Positions 31,061 through 40,593 of a DNA stretch of 64,000 nucleotides are shown here, one piece after another; within the stretch, counting starts at the first letter, position 1; the number at the start of each line of letters is the position of its first letter. The stretch comes from Halomonas heilongjiangensis. Its GTDB lineage: Bacteria; Pseudomonadota; Gammaproteobacteria; Pseudomonadales; Halomonadaceae. The DNA lies in contig NZ_PNRE01000049.1 of assembly GCF_002879645.1 (NCBI RefSeq), forward strand, positions 1 through 64,000, given 5' to 3'. A program made the position numbers and the translations under genes. The notes beneath the pieces were generated by a model. That model made no database searches, was not told the DNA's origin, and saw only the letters and a list, made by a program, of their open reading frames with translations.

Positions 31061-32350
31061 TCAGTAGCCCATCGCACCCGGCAGCCAGGTCGCCACCGGC
31101 GGGATCGCGATCAGGATCAGGATGGTGGCGAGGATCGGCACCAGGAACGGCAGCACCGCCACCACCACCTGGCTGTAGCGCAACCGGGTGATGCCCACCA
31201 TCAGGAACAGCACATTGCCGAAAGGGGGCGTGATCACTCCCACCGACAGGGTGATGACCATGACGATGCCGAAATGGATCGGGTCGAGCCCTGCGGCAAG
31301 GGCCGCCGGCACCACGATCGGCGTGAAGATCAGGATGCTCTCGACCACCGACATGAAGCAGCCGATCAGCAGGAAGAACAGCGCGAAGCCGAGCAGCAGC
31401 AGTGCGGTGGGCAGGTCCAGCCCCGCGACCTGGGCGGCCAGCGCCTGGGGAATGCCGATGCGCACCAGGATCCAGCCATAGAAGCTCGACACGGCGATGA
31501 TCAGCAGGATCGCCACGCTGAACATCAGGGTCCGGCGAAATGCCTGGTAGAGGTCCCTGGGACTCAGGTCGCGGTAGACCAGCCCACCCAGCACGATGGC
31601 GTACAGCGAGGCCACCGCCCCCGCCTCGGTCGGGGTGAAGAAGCCCGTCCAGATGCCGCCGACGATGATCGCCGGCATCATCAACGGCAAGATGGCGCGG
31701 CGCCCGGTACGCAGCACCTCGCCGGCATCGAAGGGTAGCGGCGCCGGCATCACCACCCGCCGCGACATCACCAGCGTCATGCCCATCAGCAGCAGGGCCA
31801 TGAGGATCCCCGGCAACAACCCCGCCATGAACAGGGCGCCGATGCTGACGTTGGCCAGCCAGCCATAGACCACCAGGGCGATGCTCGGCGGCAGGATCGG
31901 CCCGATCACGCTGGAGGCGGCGGTCACCCCGGTCGAGTAGCCCAGGTCATAGCCGCGCTCCTTCATCGCCTTGATCTCGATGCTCCCAAGGCCCGCGGCG
32001 TCGGCCACCGCGGTCCCCGACATGGTGGCGAAGATGGAGCTCGCCACCACATTGGCGTGGCCCAGCCCGCCCTTGGTGAAACCCACCAGCGACGTGGCAA
32101 AATCGAAGATCCGCGTCGTCGTCGAGCCGGTGTTCATGATGTTGGCGGCGAGGATGAACAGCGGAATCGCCAGCAGGGTGAAGTTGTTGAGGGTCTGCAC
32201 CATGCGCAGCGACATCAGCTCCACCGGCAGGCCGCTGGCGCTGGTCACCGCCAGGGCGATGAAGGAGGTGATGCCGATGGCCACCACCACCGGCAAGCCG
32301 ATGACCATCAGTACCAGCAGGCCGCCCACGAAGATCAGCAGTTCGAGCAT
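31061..32350 (-). CDS. dctM: TRAP transporter large permease (DctM), system 1
   Basis: A 429-residue inner-membrane permease with about 12 transmembrane segments, of the DctM/TRAP family. Typical motifs: FILAANIMNTGSTTTRIF, MSGTAVADAAGLGSIEIKAMKERGY and a paired IGPILPPSIALVVYG hairpin. It forms the sodium- or proton-driven channel for a solute captured by the periplasmic DctP. Its ATG overlaps the dctQ stop by one base. It is the last gene of a three-gene operon. Confidence 0.94.
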   Translation of the reverse strand: MLELLIFVGGLLVLMVIGLPVVVAIGITSFIALAVTSASGLPVELMSLRMVQTLNNFTLLAIPLFILAANIMNTGSTTTRIFDFATSLVGFTKGGLGHANVVASSIFATMSGTAVADAAGLGSIEIKAMKERGYDLGYSTGVTAASSVIGPILPPSIALVVYGWLANVSIGALFMAGLLPGILMALLLMGMTLVMSRRVVMPAPLPFDAGEVLRTGRRAILPLMMPAIIVGGIWTGFFTPTEAGAVASLYAIVLGGLVYRDLSPRDLYQAFRRTLMFSVAILLIIAVSSFYGWILVRIGIPQALAAQVAGLDLPTALLLLGFALFFLLIGCFMSVVESILIFTPIVVPAALAAGLDPIHFGIVMVITLSVGVITPPFGNVLFLMVGITRLRYSQVVVAVLPFLVPILATILILIAIPPVATWLPGAMGY

Positions 32351-32892
32351 CAGTCGGGCTCCCCGTTCGTGTCGGCCACCGGCTTCCAGTCGACCCGCCC
32401 ACGCAGCGTCTGCCAGGCGGACAGCACGGCCATGCCGGCGAAGCCGATGAAGATGCCGTAGTAGAGGTAGCTGAAGCTGATGCCCAGGGACACCGTGCGG
32501 TTGTTGGCGCTCATGTCCGACATGATCCAGGCGCCCCAGGCAGCCAGCACGAAGAAGCCACAGGAGAACCCCGCGACCAGGCGATACTGCAGCGCCAGGG
32601 CGACCCGCGACAGGCGATGGCTGAACAGATCCACCAGCAGGTGCTCGCCGCGCACCCAGGCCGACAGCGAGCCGAACCCCACCGCATAGATGGCCAGCAG
32701 CGAGGCCATCTCCTCGGTCCAGGGCAGGCCGGCGCCGATGATGTCGCGCACCACCACGGCCGCCACGATCATGAGCAGCACGCTCGCCAGCAGCAGCACG
32801 CCGAGGGCGTCGCAGATCAGGGTCACGGCCCTGAGCAGATGAAAGGCCGCCCGGTCGATGCGGCCCTTCGGTATCCCGGTATCATGCACCAC
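32350..32892 (-). CDS. dctQ: TRAP transporter small permease (DctQ), system 1
   Basis: A 180-residue membrane protein with four transmembrane segments (about 22-45, 58-78, 100-122 and 140-160) and the family segment GAGLPWTEEMASLLAIYAVGF. It links DctP and DctM. The start is GTG 32892 with GAGGG 9 bases upstream; a second GTG at 32889 is possible. It lies between the binding protein and DctM. Confidence 0.9.
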   Translation of the reverse strand: MVHDTGIPKGRIDRAAFHLLRAVTLICDALGVLLLASVLLMIVAAVVVRDIIGAGLPWTEEMASLLAIYAVGFGSLSAWVRGEHLLVDLFSHRLSRVALALQYRLVAGFSCGFFVLAAWGAWIMSDMSANNRTVSLGISFSYLYYGIFIGFAGMAVLSAWQTLRGRVDWKPVADTNGEPD

Positions 32893-32987
32893 TTGGGGTA
32901 TCCCTCGTTGTCGAACCCTCGTCCACGACGCAGCGGCGCCCCGGGGCGCCGCTGCGATGCTGCCTGGGCCGGACGGCTCGCCGGCGG

Positions 32988-33965
32988 TCAGTCGTCGCTG
33001 CCCAGGGCGTCGTCCATCACGCCATCGGCCATCTCGGAGAGGATACGCTCGATGGCCGGCAGCCCGGCCTGGCGGAAGGGCTCCACATCGGGCTCGATGA
33101 TGGTCATGCCCTCCTTCTCCAGCTCCTCGAGATAGTACTCGTCGAGCTCGCGCTCCCGCTCGGTGCCATGCTGGCGCGCTTCATGGATCGCCTCGGTGAT
33201 CAGCGCCTGGTCCGCTTCGTCCAGGCCCTCCCACCAGCGCTTGCTGGCCACCCAGTTCCACGGGAACATCACATGACTGGTCATGATGATATGGTCCTGG
33301 ACCTCCCACAGCCGACGGGTGTAGGGCGAGGAGAGCGAGTTCTCGTGGCCGTCGACCTGACCGGTCTGCATGGCCAGGTAGATCTCCGGCGCCGGCACGT
33401 TGACCACCTGGGCGCCGATCTCCTCCCACACCTCGAGCCATACCGGCAGCGACGGCAGCCGCAGCCGGAAGCCCTGCAGGTCGTCGGGACTCTGGATCGC
33501 CTTGTTGGCGGTCATGTGTCGCGGGCCACGGTGCTGGGTGCCGAAATACTTGAGCCCGCCCTTCTCCTCGGCGATCTCGATCAGCGTCTGCCCGGAGGGA
33601 CTCTCCATGTAGGCGTCGACCTCCTCCCAGGTGGAGAACACGAAGGGCACGGTGATGGCGTCGTACTCCGGGGCATACTGCTGACGCCAGTTGCCGCCGG
33701 TGATGGAGATCTGGGTCTGGCCCAGATTGAGCAACTCGAGCACGGCGTTCTCGCCGCCCAGCGAGCCGGCAAGGAAGGGGCGGACCTCGAAGCGGCCCGG
33801 CGCCTGCTCCTCGAGATACTCGGCGAAGCGCTCGACGGCGGCACTCTCGGAGCCCCCCTCGCTCATGGTGTTGTTGACCTGGATCTCGATGGTATCGGCC
33901 AGTGCGAAGGGAGCGGCCGCAGCGAATCCCAGGGTGGTCAGCGTGGCGAGCAGTGTGTGCCGCAT
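32988..33965 (-). CDS. dctP: TRAP transporter substrate-binding protein (DctP), system 1
   Basis: A 325-residue periplasmic protein. The signal peptide is MRHTLLATLTTLGFAAAAPF then ALA-D (about 1-23). The conserved arginine expected to bind a carboxylate lies in LQGFRLRLPSLPVW, followed by VPAPEIYLAMQTGQVDGHENS. The substrate is therefore probably an organic acid. A good AAGGAG site precedes ATG 33965. It heads the operon and is divergent from the SDR gene at 34205. Confidence 0.92.
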   Translation of the reverse strand: MRHTLLATLTTLGFAAAAPFALADTIEIQVNNTMSEGGSESAAVERFAEYLEEQAPGRFEVRPFLAGSLGGENAVLELLNLGQTQISITGGNWRQQYAPEYDAITVPFVFSTWEEVDAYMESPSGQTLIEIAEEKGGLKYFGTQHRGPRHMTANKAIQSPDDLQGFRLRLPSLPVWLEVWEEIGAQVVNVPAPEIYLAMQTGQVDGHENSLSSPYTRRLWEVQDHIIMTSHVMFPWNWVASKRWWEGLDEADQALITEAIHEARQHGTERERELDEYYLEELEKEGMTIIEPDVEPFRQAGLPAIERILSEMADGVMDDALGSDD

Positions 33966-34072
33966 CGGGTTCTCCTTACGGGTTTCATTATTGTCACTTG
34001 ATAGTGAGACAAGCCCGGACGTTGCTCAAATCGGCGTTGATGAAGGCAGGCTTCGTCAATCGCGATACCTGA

Positions 34073-34978
<906 letters not shown>

Positions 34979-34984
34979 GCACGC

Positions 34985-35881
34985 TCACTCCGCCTCGGGC
35001 GTGATCAAGTGGTCGACCAGATGCCGGGCAATCACCGGCAGCGTCTCGTAGCGGCGCACGCCGATCACCAGCTCGCGCCGCGCCCAGGGATCGGCGAGGG
35101 GGATGCTGCACAACTCGAGGTCGCGCAGGTCCCGGTAGATGGTACGCTCGGGCAACACCCCCACTCCCATGCCGTGATGGATCATGCGGCAGATGGCATC
35201 GAAGCTGCGCACCTGGATGCGCATGCGCAGCGTCCTGCCGGCGCGGCTGGCCTGCTCGTGGAGCAGCGACTGCAGCGAGGTGTCCTGCTGCAACCCGATG
35301 AAGTCGAAGTCCGTAGCCTCATGCAGGCAGATCCGGTCCCGGGCGGCGAGCGGATGGTCTCGCGGGGTCATCAGCACCAGGCGGTCGTTGCGATAGGGCA
35401 GCACCTGCAGGTCGCCGGCGTCGACGTGGCCGGCGAAGATGCCCACGTCGGTCAGGCCATCGCGCACCGCGGCGATGACCTCGCCGCTGACCCGCTCCTG
35501 GAGATCGATCTTGATCTGCGGATAGCGTCGCGAGAAGGCGCTGAGGTCCTGGGGCAGGAAGGCGATGATCGCCGAGGTGTTGGAGTGGATGCGCACGTGG
35601 CCGCGGACCCCCTCGCCATATTCGCTGAGCTCCGCCTCGAGCCGCTCGAGGTTCTCGAGAATGCGCCGGGCATGGTGCAGGAAGGCCTGGCCGGCCGGGG
35701 TGAGCTCCACCCCGCGGGAGCGCCGATAGAGCAGCGTGGTGCCCACCAGCGCCTCGAGATCGCTGATCCGCTTGCTCACCGCCGCGAGTGCCAGGTGCTC
35801 CCGCGCGGCGGCCGCGGTCAGCCGCCCCTCGTCGGCGACGGAGACGAACAGCTTGAGGGTGACGAAATCGAAGCGGCGCAT
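34985..35881 (-). CDS. LysR-type transcriptional regulator
   Basis: A 298-residue regulator with an N-terminal winged helix (about 3-62; FVSVADEGRLTAAAAREHLALAAVSKRISDLE) and a periplasmic-binding-like effector domain (about 90-290). It is divergent from the CaiB-type CoA transferase gene at 36032 with 150 bases between, the usual arrangement for LysR control of the neighbour. It may also act on the SDR gene, whose stop is 7 bases from its own. The effector is unknown. Confidence 0.88.
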   Translation of the reverse strand: MRRFDFVTLKLFVSVADEGRLTAAAAREHLALAAVSKRISDLEALVGTTLLYRRSRGVELTPAGQAFLHHARRILENLERLEAELSEYGEGVRGHVRIHSNTSAIIAFLPQDLSAFSRRYPQIKIDLQERVSGEVIAAVRDGLTDVGIFAGHVDAGDLQVLPYRNDRLVLMTPRDHPLAARDRICLHEATDFDFIGLQQDTSLQSLLHEQASRAGRTLRMRIQVRSFDAICRMIHHGMGVGVLPERTIYRDLRDLELCSIPLADPWARRELVIGVRRYETLPVIARHLVDHLITPEAE

Positions 35882-36031
35882 GGGCGTTCCTCGGGCCGGA
35901 ATCGAGAGAGACGGCGCCTGGCCATCCTAGCCCATGACTTCGCTGATCACGAAACCCGGATTCCCCATTGCCTAATTGCGGGGGGCCGACCACTGGCGCA
36001 TCCTGACGGAACAACGTACCAGGAGTGCCCC

Positions 36032-37237
36032 ATGACGACCCCGGAGACACGCCAACTCCCGCTGGCCGACCTGAAGGTACTGGAGCTCGGCCAGCTCATC
36101 GCCGGCCCCTTCGCGACCAAGCTGCTCGGCGAGTTCGGCGCCGACGTGATCAAGATCGAGCCCCCCGGCACCGGCGACCCGCTTCGCAAATGGCGAATGA
36201 TCGAGGATGGCACCTCGCTCTGGTGGCACGTGCAGACCCGCAACAAGCGCTCGGTCTCCCTCGACCTGCGCGCGGCCGAGGGCCAGGACCTGGTGCGCCG
36301 GCTCGTCGCCGAGGCCGATGTCCTGGTGGAGAACTTCCGTCCCGGCACCCTGGAGGGCTGGGGGCTCGGCTATGACAGGCTCTCCGCCATCAACCCGACG
36401 CTGATCATGGTGCGCATCTCCGGCTACGGCCAGACCGGCCCCTACCGCGACAAGCCCGGCTTCGGGGTGATCGGCGAGGCCATGGGCGGGTTGCGCTACC
36501 TCACCGGCCAGCCAGGCGACCCCTCGGTGCGGGTCGGGGTGAGCATCGGCGACTCGCTCTCGGCGCTCTACGCGGTGATCGGCACCCTGCTCGCCCTCCA
36601 GGAGCGCCACCGCAGCGGCCTGGGCCAGGAGATCGACGTGGCCCTCTACGAGTCGGTGTTCGCCATGATGGAGAGCCTGCTGCCGGAGTACGACGCCAGC
36701 GGCCATGTCCGCCAGCCCAGCGGCAGCGCCCTGCCCGGCATCACCCCCTCCAACGCCTACCGCACCCGCGACGGCGACTTCGTGCTGATCGCCGGCAACG
36801 GCGACAGCATCTTCAAGCGCCTGATGGAGGTGATCGGCCGCCCCGACCTGGCCGGGGACCCTGAGCTCGCCCACAACGACGGCCGGGCCCGCCGCGCCGG
36901 GGAGATCGACGCCGCCATCGAGGCCTGGACGCTCGAGCGTGGCCGCGACGAGATCCTCGCCGCGCTGGACGCGGCTCGGGTGCCGGCCGGCTATCCCTAT
37001 ACCGCCGCCGACATCGCCGCCGACCCCCACTACCTGGCCCGGGAGATGATCCAGACCTTCGTCCGCCCCGATGGCCGGCCGCTCAAGGTGCCGGGCGTGC
37101 TGCCCCGACTCGGTGCCACCCCCGGTCGGCTCGGCAACGGCGGCCCGGCCCTCGGCCAGCATACCGACGAGGTGCTCGACGCACTCGGCATCGACGAGGC
37201 GACCCGCGCCAAGCTGCGCGGTGCCGGGATCATCTGA
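36032..37237 (+). CDS. CaiB/BaiF-type (class III) CoA transferase
   Basis: A 401-residue CoA transferase that moves CoA between carboxylic acids. It has LELGQLIAGPFATKLLGEFGADVIKIEPPG, the NKRSVSLDLR segment and the nucleophilic Asp in VGVSIGDSLSALYAVIGTLLAL. A ribosome site (AGGAG) precedes ATG 36032. The next gene, 22 bases on, is an HMG-CoA-lyase-type enzyme, so the transferase likely activates an acid that the lyase then cleaves. A succinyl-CoA:hydroxymethylglutarate-type reaction is plausible (compare eukaryotic SUGCT); itaconate-type chemistry is another option. Confidence 0.88.
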   Translation: MTTPETRQLPLADLKVLELGQLIAGPFATKLLGEFGADVIKIEPPGTGDPLRKWRMIEDGTSLWWHVQTRNKRSVSLDLRAAEGQDLVRRLVAEADVLVENFRPGTLEGWGLGYDRLSAINPTLIMVRISGYGQTGPYRDKPGFGVIGEAMGGLRYLTGQPGDPSVRVGVSIGDSLSALYAVIGTLLALQERHRSGLGQEIDVALYESVFAMMESLLPEYDASGHVRQPSGSALPGITPSNAYRTRDGDFVLIAGNGDSIFKRLMEVIGRPDLAGDPELAHNDGRARRAGEIDAAIEAWTLERGRDEILAALDAARVPAGYPYTAADIAADPHYLAREMIQTFVRPDGRPLKVPGVLPRLGATPGRLGNGGPALGQHTDEVLDALGIDEATRAKLRGAGII

Positions 37238-37259
37238 CCGCGCAAATCGGGAGAGCCAC

Positions 37260-38189
37260 ATGCCGCCACTGCAGATCAACGAGGTCGCCCCCCGCGACGG
37301 CCTGCAGATCGAAGCCACCTTCGTGCCCACCGCGGCCAAGATCCGCCTGATCGACGCCCTCTCGGCCACCGGCCTCGCCCGCATCGAGGCCAGCTCCTTC
37401 ACCTCGCCGAAGGCGATTCCCCACCTGCGCGATGCCGAGGCGGTGGTGCGCGGCATCCGGCGCCGCGCCGGGGTCGGCATCACCGTGCTGGTGCCCAACG
37501 TCAAGGGCGCCGAACGGGCGCTCGCCTGCGGGGTCGACGAGATCAACCTGGTGATGTCGGCGAGCGATTCCCACGGCCTGGCCAACCTGCGCATGACGCC
37601 CGAACAGTCGCTCGCGCAGTTCGCCGGGATCCTCGAGGTCGTCGCCTCCCAGCCGGGGGGGCGCGGCGTGTTCGTCAACGCCTCGCTCTCCACCGCCTTC
37701 GGCTGCCCCTTCGAGGGCCAGGTGCCCGAGGCCCGGGTACTGGAACTCGTGGAGCGACTGCTCGAACTGGGCATCGACGGCGTGACCCTGTGCGACACCA
37801 CCGGCATGGCCAACCCCGCCCAGGTCGCCGCGCTGTGCCAGGCGGTGCTGGCGCGCTTCCCCGAGGCCCCCTTCACCCTGCACTTCCACGATACCCGCGG
37901 CATGGGCCTGGCCAACGCCCTGGCCGCCTGGCAGGCCGGCATCACCCGCTTCGACGCCTCGCTGGGCGGGCTCGGCGGCTGCCCCTTCGCTCCCGGCGCC
38001 ACCGGCAACGTCTGCACCGAGGACCTGGTGCACATGTTCGAGCAGATGGGGGTGGCGACCGGCGTCGACCTCGACGCCCTGCTCGCCGTCTCGGCCACCC
38101 TGCCCGACCTGGTCGGCCACGCCACCCCCGGCCAGGTGATCAAGGCCGGCAAGGCCGACCGCCGCTACCCGATGCCCCAGCGCAGCTAA
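37260..38189 (+). CDS. Hydroxymethylglutaryl-CoA lyase family protein
   Basis: A 309-residue DRE-TIM metalloenzyme. It shows NEVAPRDGLQIEATFV (metal Asp), SFTSPKAIPHL, DTTGMANP, HFHDTRGMGLANA (metal His pair) and the flexible-loop GGLGGCPFAPGATGN with the catalytic Cys. These features match HMG-CoA lyase, which yields acetyl-CoA and acetoacetate. It forms an operon with the CaiB-type transferase. A citramalyl- or other 3-hydroxyacyl-CoA lyase specificity is possible. Confidence 0.88.
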   Translation: MPPLQINEVAPRDGLQIEATFVPTAAKIRLIDALSATGLARIEASSFTSPKAIPHLRDAEAVVRGIRRRAGVGITVLVPNVKGAERALACGVDEINLVMSASDSHGLANLRMTPEQSLAQFAGILEVVASQPGGRGVFVNASLSTAFGCPFEGQVPEARVLELVERLLELGIDGVTLCDTTGMANPAQVAALCQAVLARFPEAPFTLHFHDTRGMGLANALAAWQAGITRFDASLGGLGGCPFAPGATGNVCTEDLVHMFEQMGVATGVDLDALLAVSATLPDLVGHATPGQVIKAGKADRRYPMPQRS

Positions 38190-38223
38190 GTCTCCTGAGG
38201 GGCCAGACCCTTAAGTCTGCTTT

Positions 38224-38261
38224 GGGGTCTGACCCCACAGCAAACTTTGGGGTCTGACCCC
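38224..38261. repeat. Paired GGGGTCTGACCCC palindromes
   Basis: Two copies of the 13-base palindrome GGGGTCTGACCCC (38224-38236 and 38249-38261) lie 25 bases apart, with a degenerate GGGGCCAGACCC just upstream (38199-38210). They follow the HMG-CoA lyase stop. The same motif recurs at 54923-54935 and, inverted, at 54988-55000. Confidence 0.7.
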
Positions 38262-38320
38262 ACAGGATCACTATGCGAAAGTGACCCCTGAGCCTTCGAC
38301 CTTCACCCACGGGAGACCCC

Positions 38321-39427
38321 ATGCCCCGCTACCCCGACCATCTGCTCGGCGACGGCCCGACCAACCCCTTCCCCGGCGTGCGCGTGCTCGAACGCCGCCT
38401 GGGACGCGAGATTCCCCACCAGTTGGGCTCCAACGAGGGCCTCGACATGCCCCACCGTGCCCTGCGCGCCCACTTCGGCGACGCCATGGTCGCGCACGTC
38501 TACAGCTATGGCGACGCCGAGGCCCTGGGCATCCGCCGGCGCCTGGCCGACCAGCAGGGCATCCCCCTCGAGGCGCTGCTGGTCGATGCCGGGGCCGACA
38601 GCCTGATCGCCCTGGCGCTGCGTGCCGTGGCCGAGCCCGGCCTCACCGTGGTCGGCACCACCGGCACCTACCCCACCTTCGGTTACTTCGCCCGCGGCCA
38701 GGGCTGCCGGCTGGTGGAAGTGCCCTACGACGAGGGGCCGGGCCGCCTCGCCCCGGACCTCGAGGCACTCACCCGGGCCGCCCACGCCCACGACGCCCGG
38801 CTCGTCTACCTGGCCAACCCCGACAACCCCAGCGGCCACCTGCACGACGACGACGCCGTGCGCGGCCTGCGCGCCGAGCTGCCCGACGACTGCTGGCTGC
38901 TGCTCGACGAGGCCTACCACGATTTCCGCGACGACGCCGACACTCCCTTCGCCCGCGAGGCGCTCCCCGGCGTGATCCGCCTGCGCACCCTCTCCAAGGC
39001 CCACGGCCTGGCCGGCCTGCGGGTCGGCTACGCCATCGCCGAGCCGGCGACCCTGGCGGTGATGATGAAGGTGCGCATCCACTACGCGGTCTCGACGCTC
39101 TCCCAGGCCGCCGCCGAGGTGGTCCTCGACCACCCCGAGGAGAGCCGGGCCCACGTCGCCGCCGTGCTCGAACGCCGCGCGCGCCTGGCGGCGCACTTCC
39201 GTGCCCTGGGCGCCGACGTCCTGCCCAGCGCCACCAACTTCATCGGCCTGCGGCTGCCCGACGCCGAGCTCGCCGGACGCGTCCATGGCGAGCTGCTCGA
39301 CGCCGGGCGCCTGATCGCCCGCCCCGCCGACCCGGCGCTGGGGCATGTGCTGCGCATCACCGCCGTGGAGGACGCCCTGGTCCCCGGTCGGCTGGCGATC
39401 CTCGAGAAGGCCCTCGAGACGCGCTGA
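38321..39427 (+). CDS. Histidinol-phosphate-aminotransferase-like PLP enzyme
   Basis: A 368-residue class I/II (HisC-type) aminotransferase. It has an N-terminal SNEGLDMPHRAL (substrate region), DAGADSLIALAL, YLANPDNPSG, LLDEAYHDF (PLP Asp/Tyr) and the Schiff-base Lys in TLSKAHGLAGLRVGYA. No other his gene is close, so it may act on another amino or keto acid rather than in histidine synthesis. A strong terminator follows it at 39460-39480. It is preceded by the palindromic repeats. Confidence 0.85.
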   Translation: MPRYPDHLLGDGPTNPFPGVRVLERRLGREIPHQLGSNEGLDMPHRALRAHFGDAMVAHVYSYGDAEALGIRRRLADQQGIPLEALLVDAGADSLIALALRAVAEPGLTVVGTTGTYPTFGYFARGQGCRLVEVPYDEGPGRLAPDLEALTRAAHAHDARLVYLANPDNPSGHLHDDDAVRGLRAELPDDCWLLLDEAYHDFRDDADTPFAREALPGVIRLRTLSKAHGLAGLRVGYAIAEPATLAVMMKVRIHYAVSTLSQAAAEVVLDHPEESRAHVAAVLERRARLAAHFRALGADVLPSATNFIGLRLPDAELAGRVHGELLDAGRLIARPADPALGHVLRITAVEDALVPGRLAILEKALETR

Positions 39428-39459
39428 TCCCCGCTCCCTCCCCTCGTTTCTCACCGCTC

Positions 39460-39480
39460 GGGCGGCCTTCGAGGCCGCCC
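39460..39480 (+). terminator. Intrinsic terminator after aminotransferase
   Basis: GGGCGGCCT, loop TCG, AGGCCGCCC is a perfect 9-base-pair stem followed by GTTGCGTTTTCTCCTTT. Confidence 0.8.
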
Positions 39481-39698
39481 GTTGCGTTTTCTCCTTTGCC
39501 GTAGACCAACAACACATGAGGGGCGTCGGGGACAGGTCGTAGTGAAGGTCATTCGCCATGGATGGCGAATGTAGCGCCCAGGGAAGGGTTCACAGCGCCT
39601 TCCGGAGGCCTGCCCCCGGATAGCCCCGCCTCCCGGCCACTGGTTGGCAGGGCCCGGAAACTGATCCATACTCGGAAGAGTCGTCAGGCAGGTATCCT

Positions 39699-39713
39699 GT
39701 CATACTATATGAC
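39699..39713. promoter_or_regulatory. Operator-like palindrome before the sugar-acid operon
   Basis: GTCATA, CTA, TATGAC is a perfect 6+6 inverted repeat; flanking CC and GG extend the symmetry after one mismatch. Shape and spacing suit a GntR/FCD-type regulator. It lies 84 bases before the SDR start. The regulator itself is not encoded nearby. Confidence 0.55.
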
Positions 39714-39796
39714 CGGACAAATCGCGCCGCGCCGGTCGACGCAGCAGACGGAGAGACGGCGTCCACAACACCGACACCTACCCTCAGGGACCGGAT

Positions 39797-40546
39797 ATGC
39801 GACTGCGAGACAAGACCGCCCTGATCACCGCCGCCGCCCAGGGCATCGGCCGCGCCACCGCCCTGCGTTTCGCCGCGGAAGGCGCCCGGGTGATCGCCAC
39901 CGACATCGACCCGGACCGGCTACGCGAGCTGGACGCCACGCCGGGCATCGAGACCCGCCGCCTCGACGTCCTCGACCCGGGGGCGATCGCCGCCCTGGCC
40001 GACGAACTGCCGGCCCCGGACATCCTCTTCAACTGCGCCGGCTTCGTCGCCAACGGCACCCTGCTCGAGTGCGAGGAGGCCGACTGGGAACGCTCCCTGG
40101 CGCTGAACGTCACCGCCATGTACCGCTTGATCCGCGCCCTGCTGCCCGGCATGCTCGCCCGGGGCGGTGGCAGCATCATCAACATGGCGTCGGTGGCCTC
40201 GAGCCTGAAGGGCGTGCCCAACCGCTTCGCCTATGGCGCCTCCAAGGCCGCGGTGATCGGCCTGACCAAGTCGGTGGCCGCCGACTACGTGACCCGGGGC
40301 ATCCGCTGCAACGCCATCTGCCCGGGCACCGTCGACTCCCCCTCGCTGCGCCAGCGCATCCGCGACCAGGCCACCCGGGAGCAGCGCTCGGAAGCGGAGG
40401 TCTACAATGCCTTCATCGCCCGCCAGCCGCTGGGCCGGCTCGGCACCCCCGAGGAGATCGCCGCCCTGGCCGCCTACCTGGCGTCGGACGAATCCGGCTA
40501 CACCACCGGCACGGTGCAGATCATCGACGGCGGCTGGCTCGCCTGA
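39797..40546 (+). CDS. SDR dehydrogenase, probably 2-keto-3-deoxy-sugar-acid dehydrogenase
   Basis: A 249-residue SDR. TAAAQGIG is the cofactor loop, with Asp in TDIDPDRL favouring NAD. The catalytic residues are in MASVASSLKGVPNRFAYGASKAA. The N-terminus LRDKTALITAAAQGIGRATA and PGTVDSPSLRQRI match 2-keto-3-deoxy-L-fuconate dehydrogenases. The next genes encode an FAH-type hydrolase and a UxaA-type dehydratase. It would oxidise the 4-hydroxyl of a dehydrated sugar acid to a diketo acid. Exact sugar is unknown. Confidence 0.82.
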   Translation: MRLRDKTALITAAAQGIGRATALRFAAEGARVIATDIDPDRLRELDATPGIETRRLDVLDPGAIAALADELPAPDILFNCAGFVANGTLLECEEADWERSLALNVTAMYRLIRALLPGMLARGGGSIINMASVASSLKGVPNRFAYGASKAAVIGLTKSVAADYVTRGIRCNAICPGTVDSPSLRQRIRDQATREQRSEAEVYNAFIARQPLGRLGTPEEIAALAAYLASDESGYTTGTVQIIDGGWLA

Positions 40547-40593
40547 GCAAGGCGTACGCAAGACACCCCGCAACGACCCAAGGAACCCAAGAC

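Larger units (their letters stand above)
39428..39796. other. Intergenic region with terminator and operator
   Basis: About 369 bases without a gene. It holds the terminator of the aminotransferase gene (39460-39480) and a perfect operator-like palindrome (39699-39713) about 85 bases before the sugar-acid operon. The remaining sequence shows no supported feature. Confidence 0.6.

Noticed and set aside
35972-38152. 726-codon minus-strand open frame
   Set aside because: It lies opposite the CaiB transferase and HMG-CoA lyase genes, both complete with motifs and ribosome sites.
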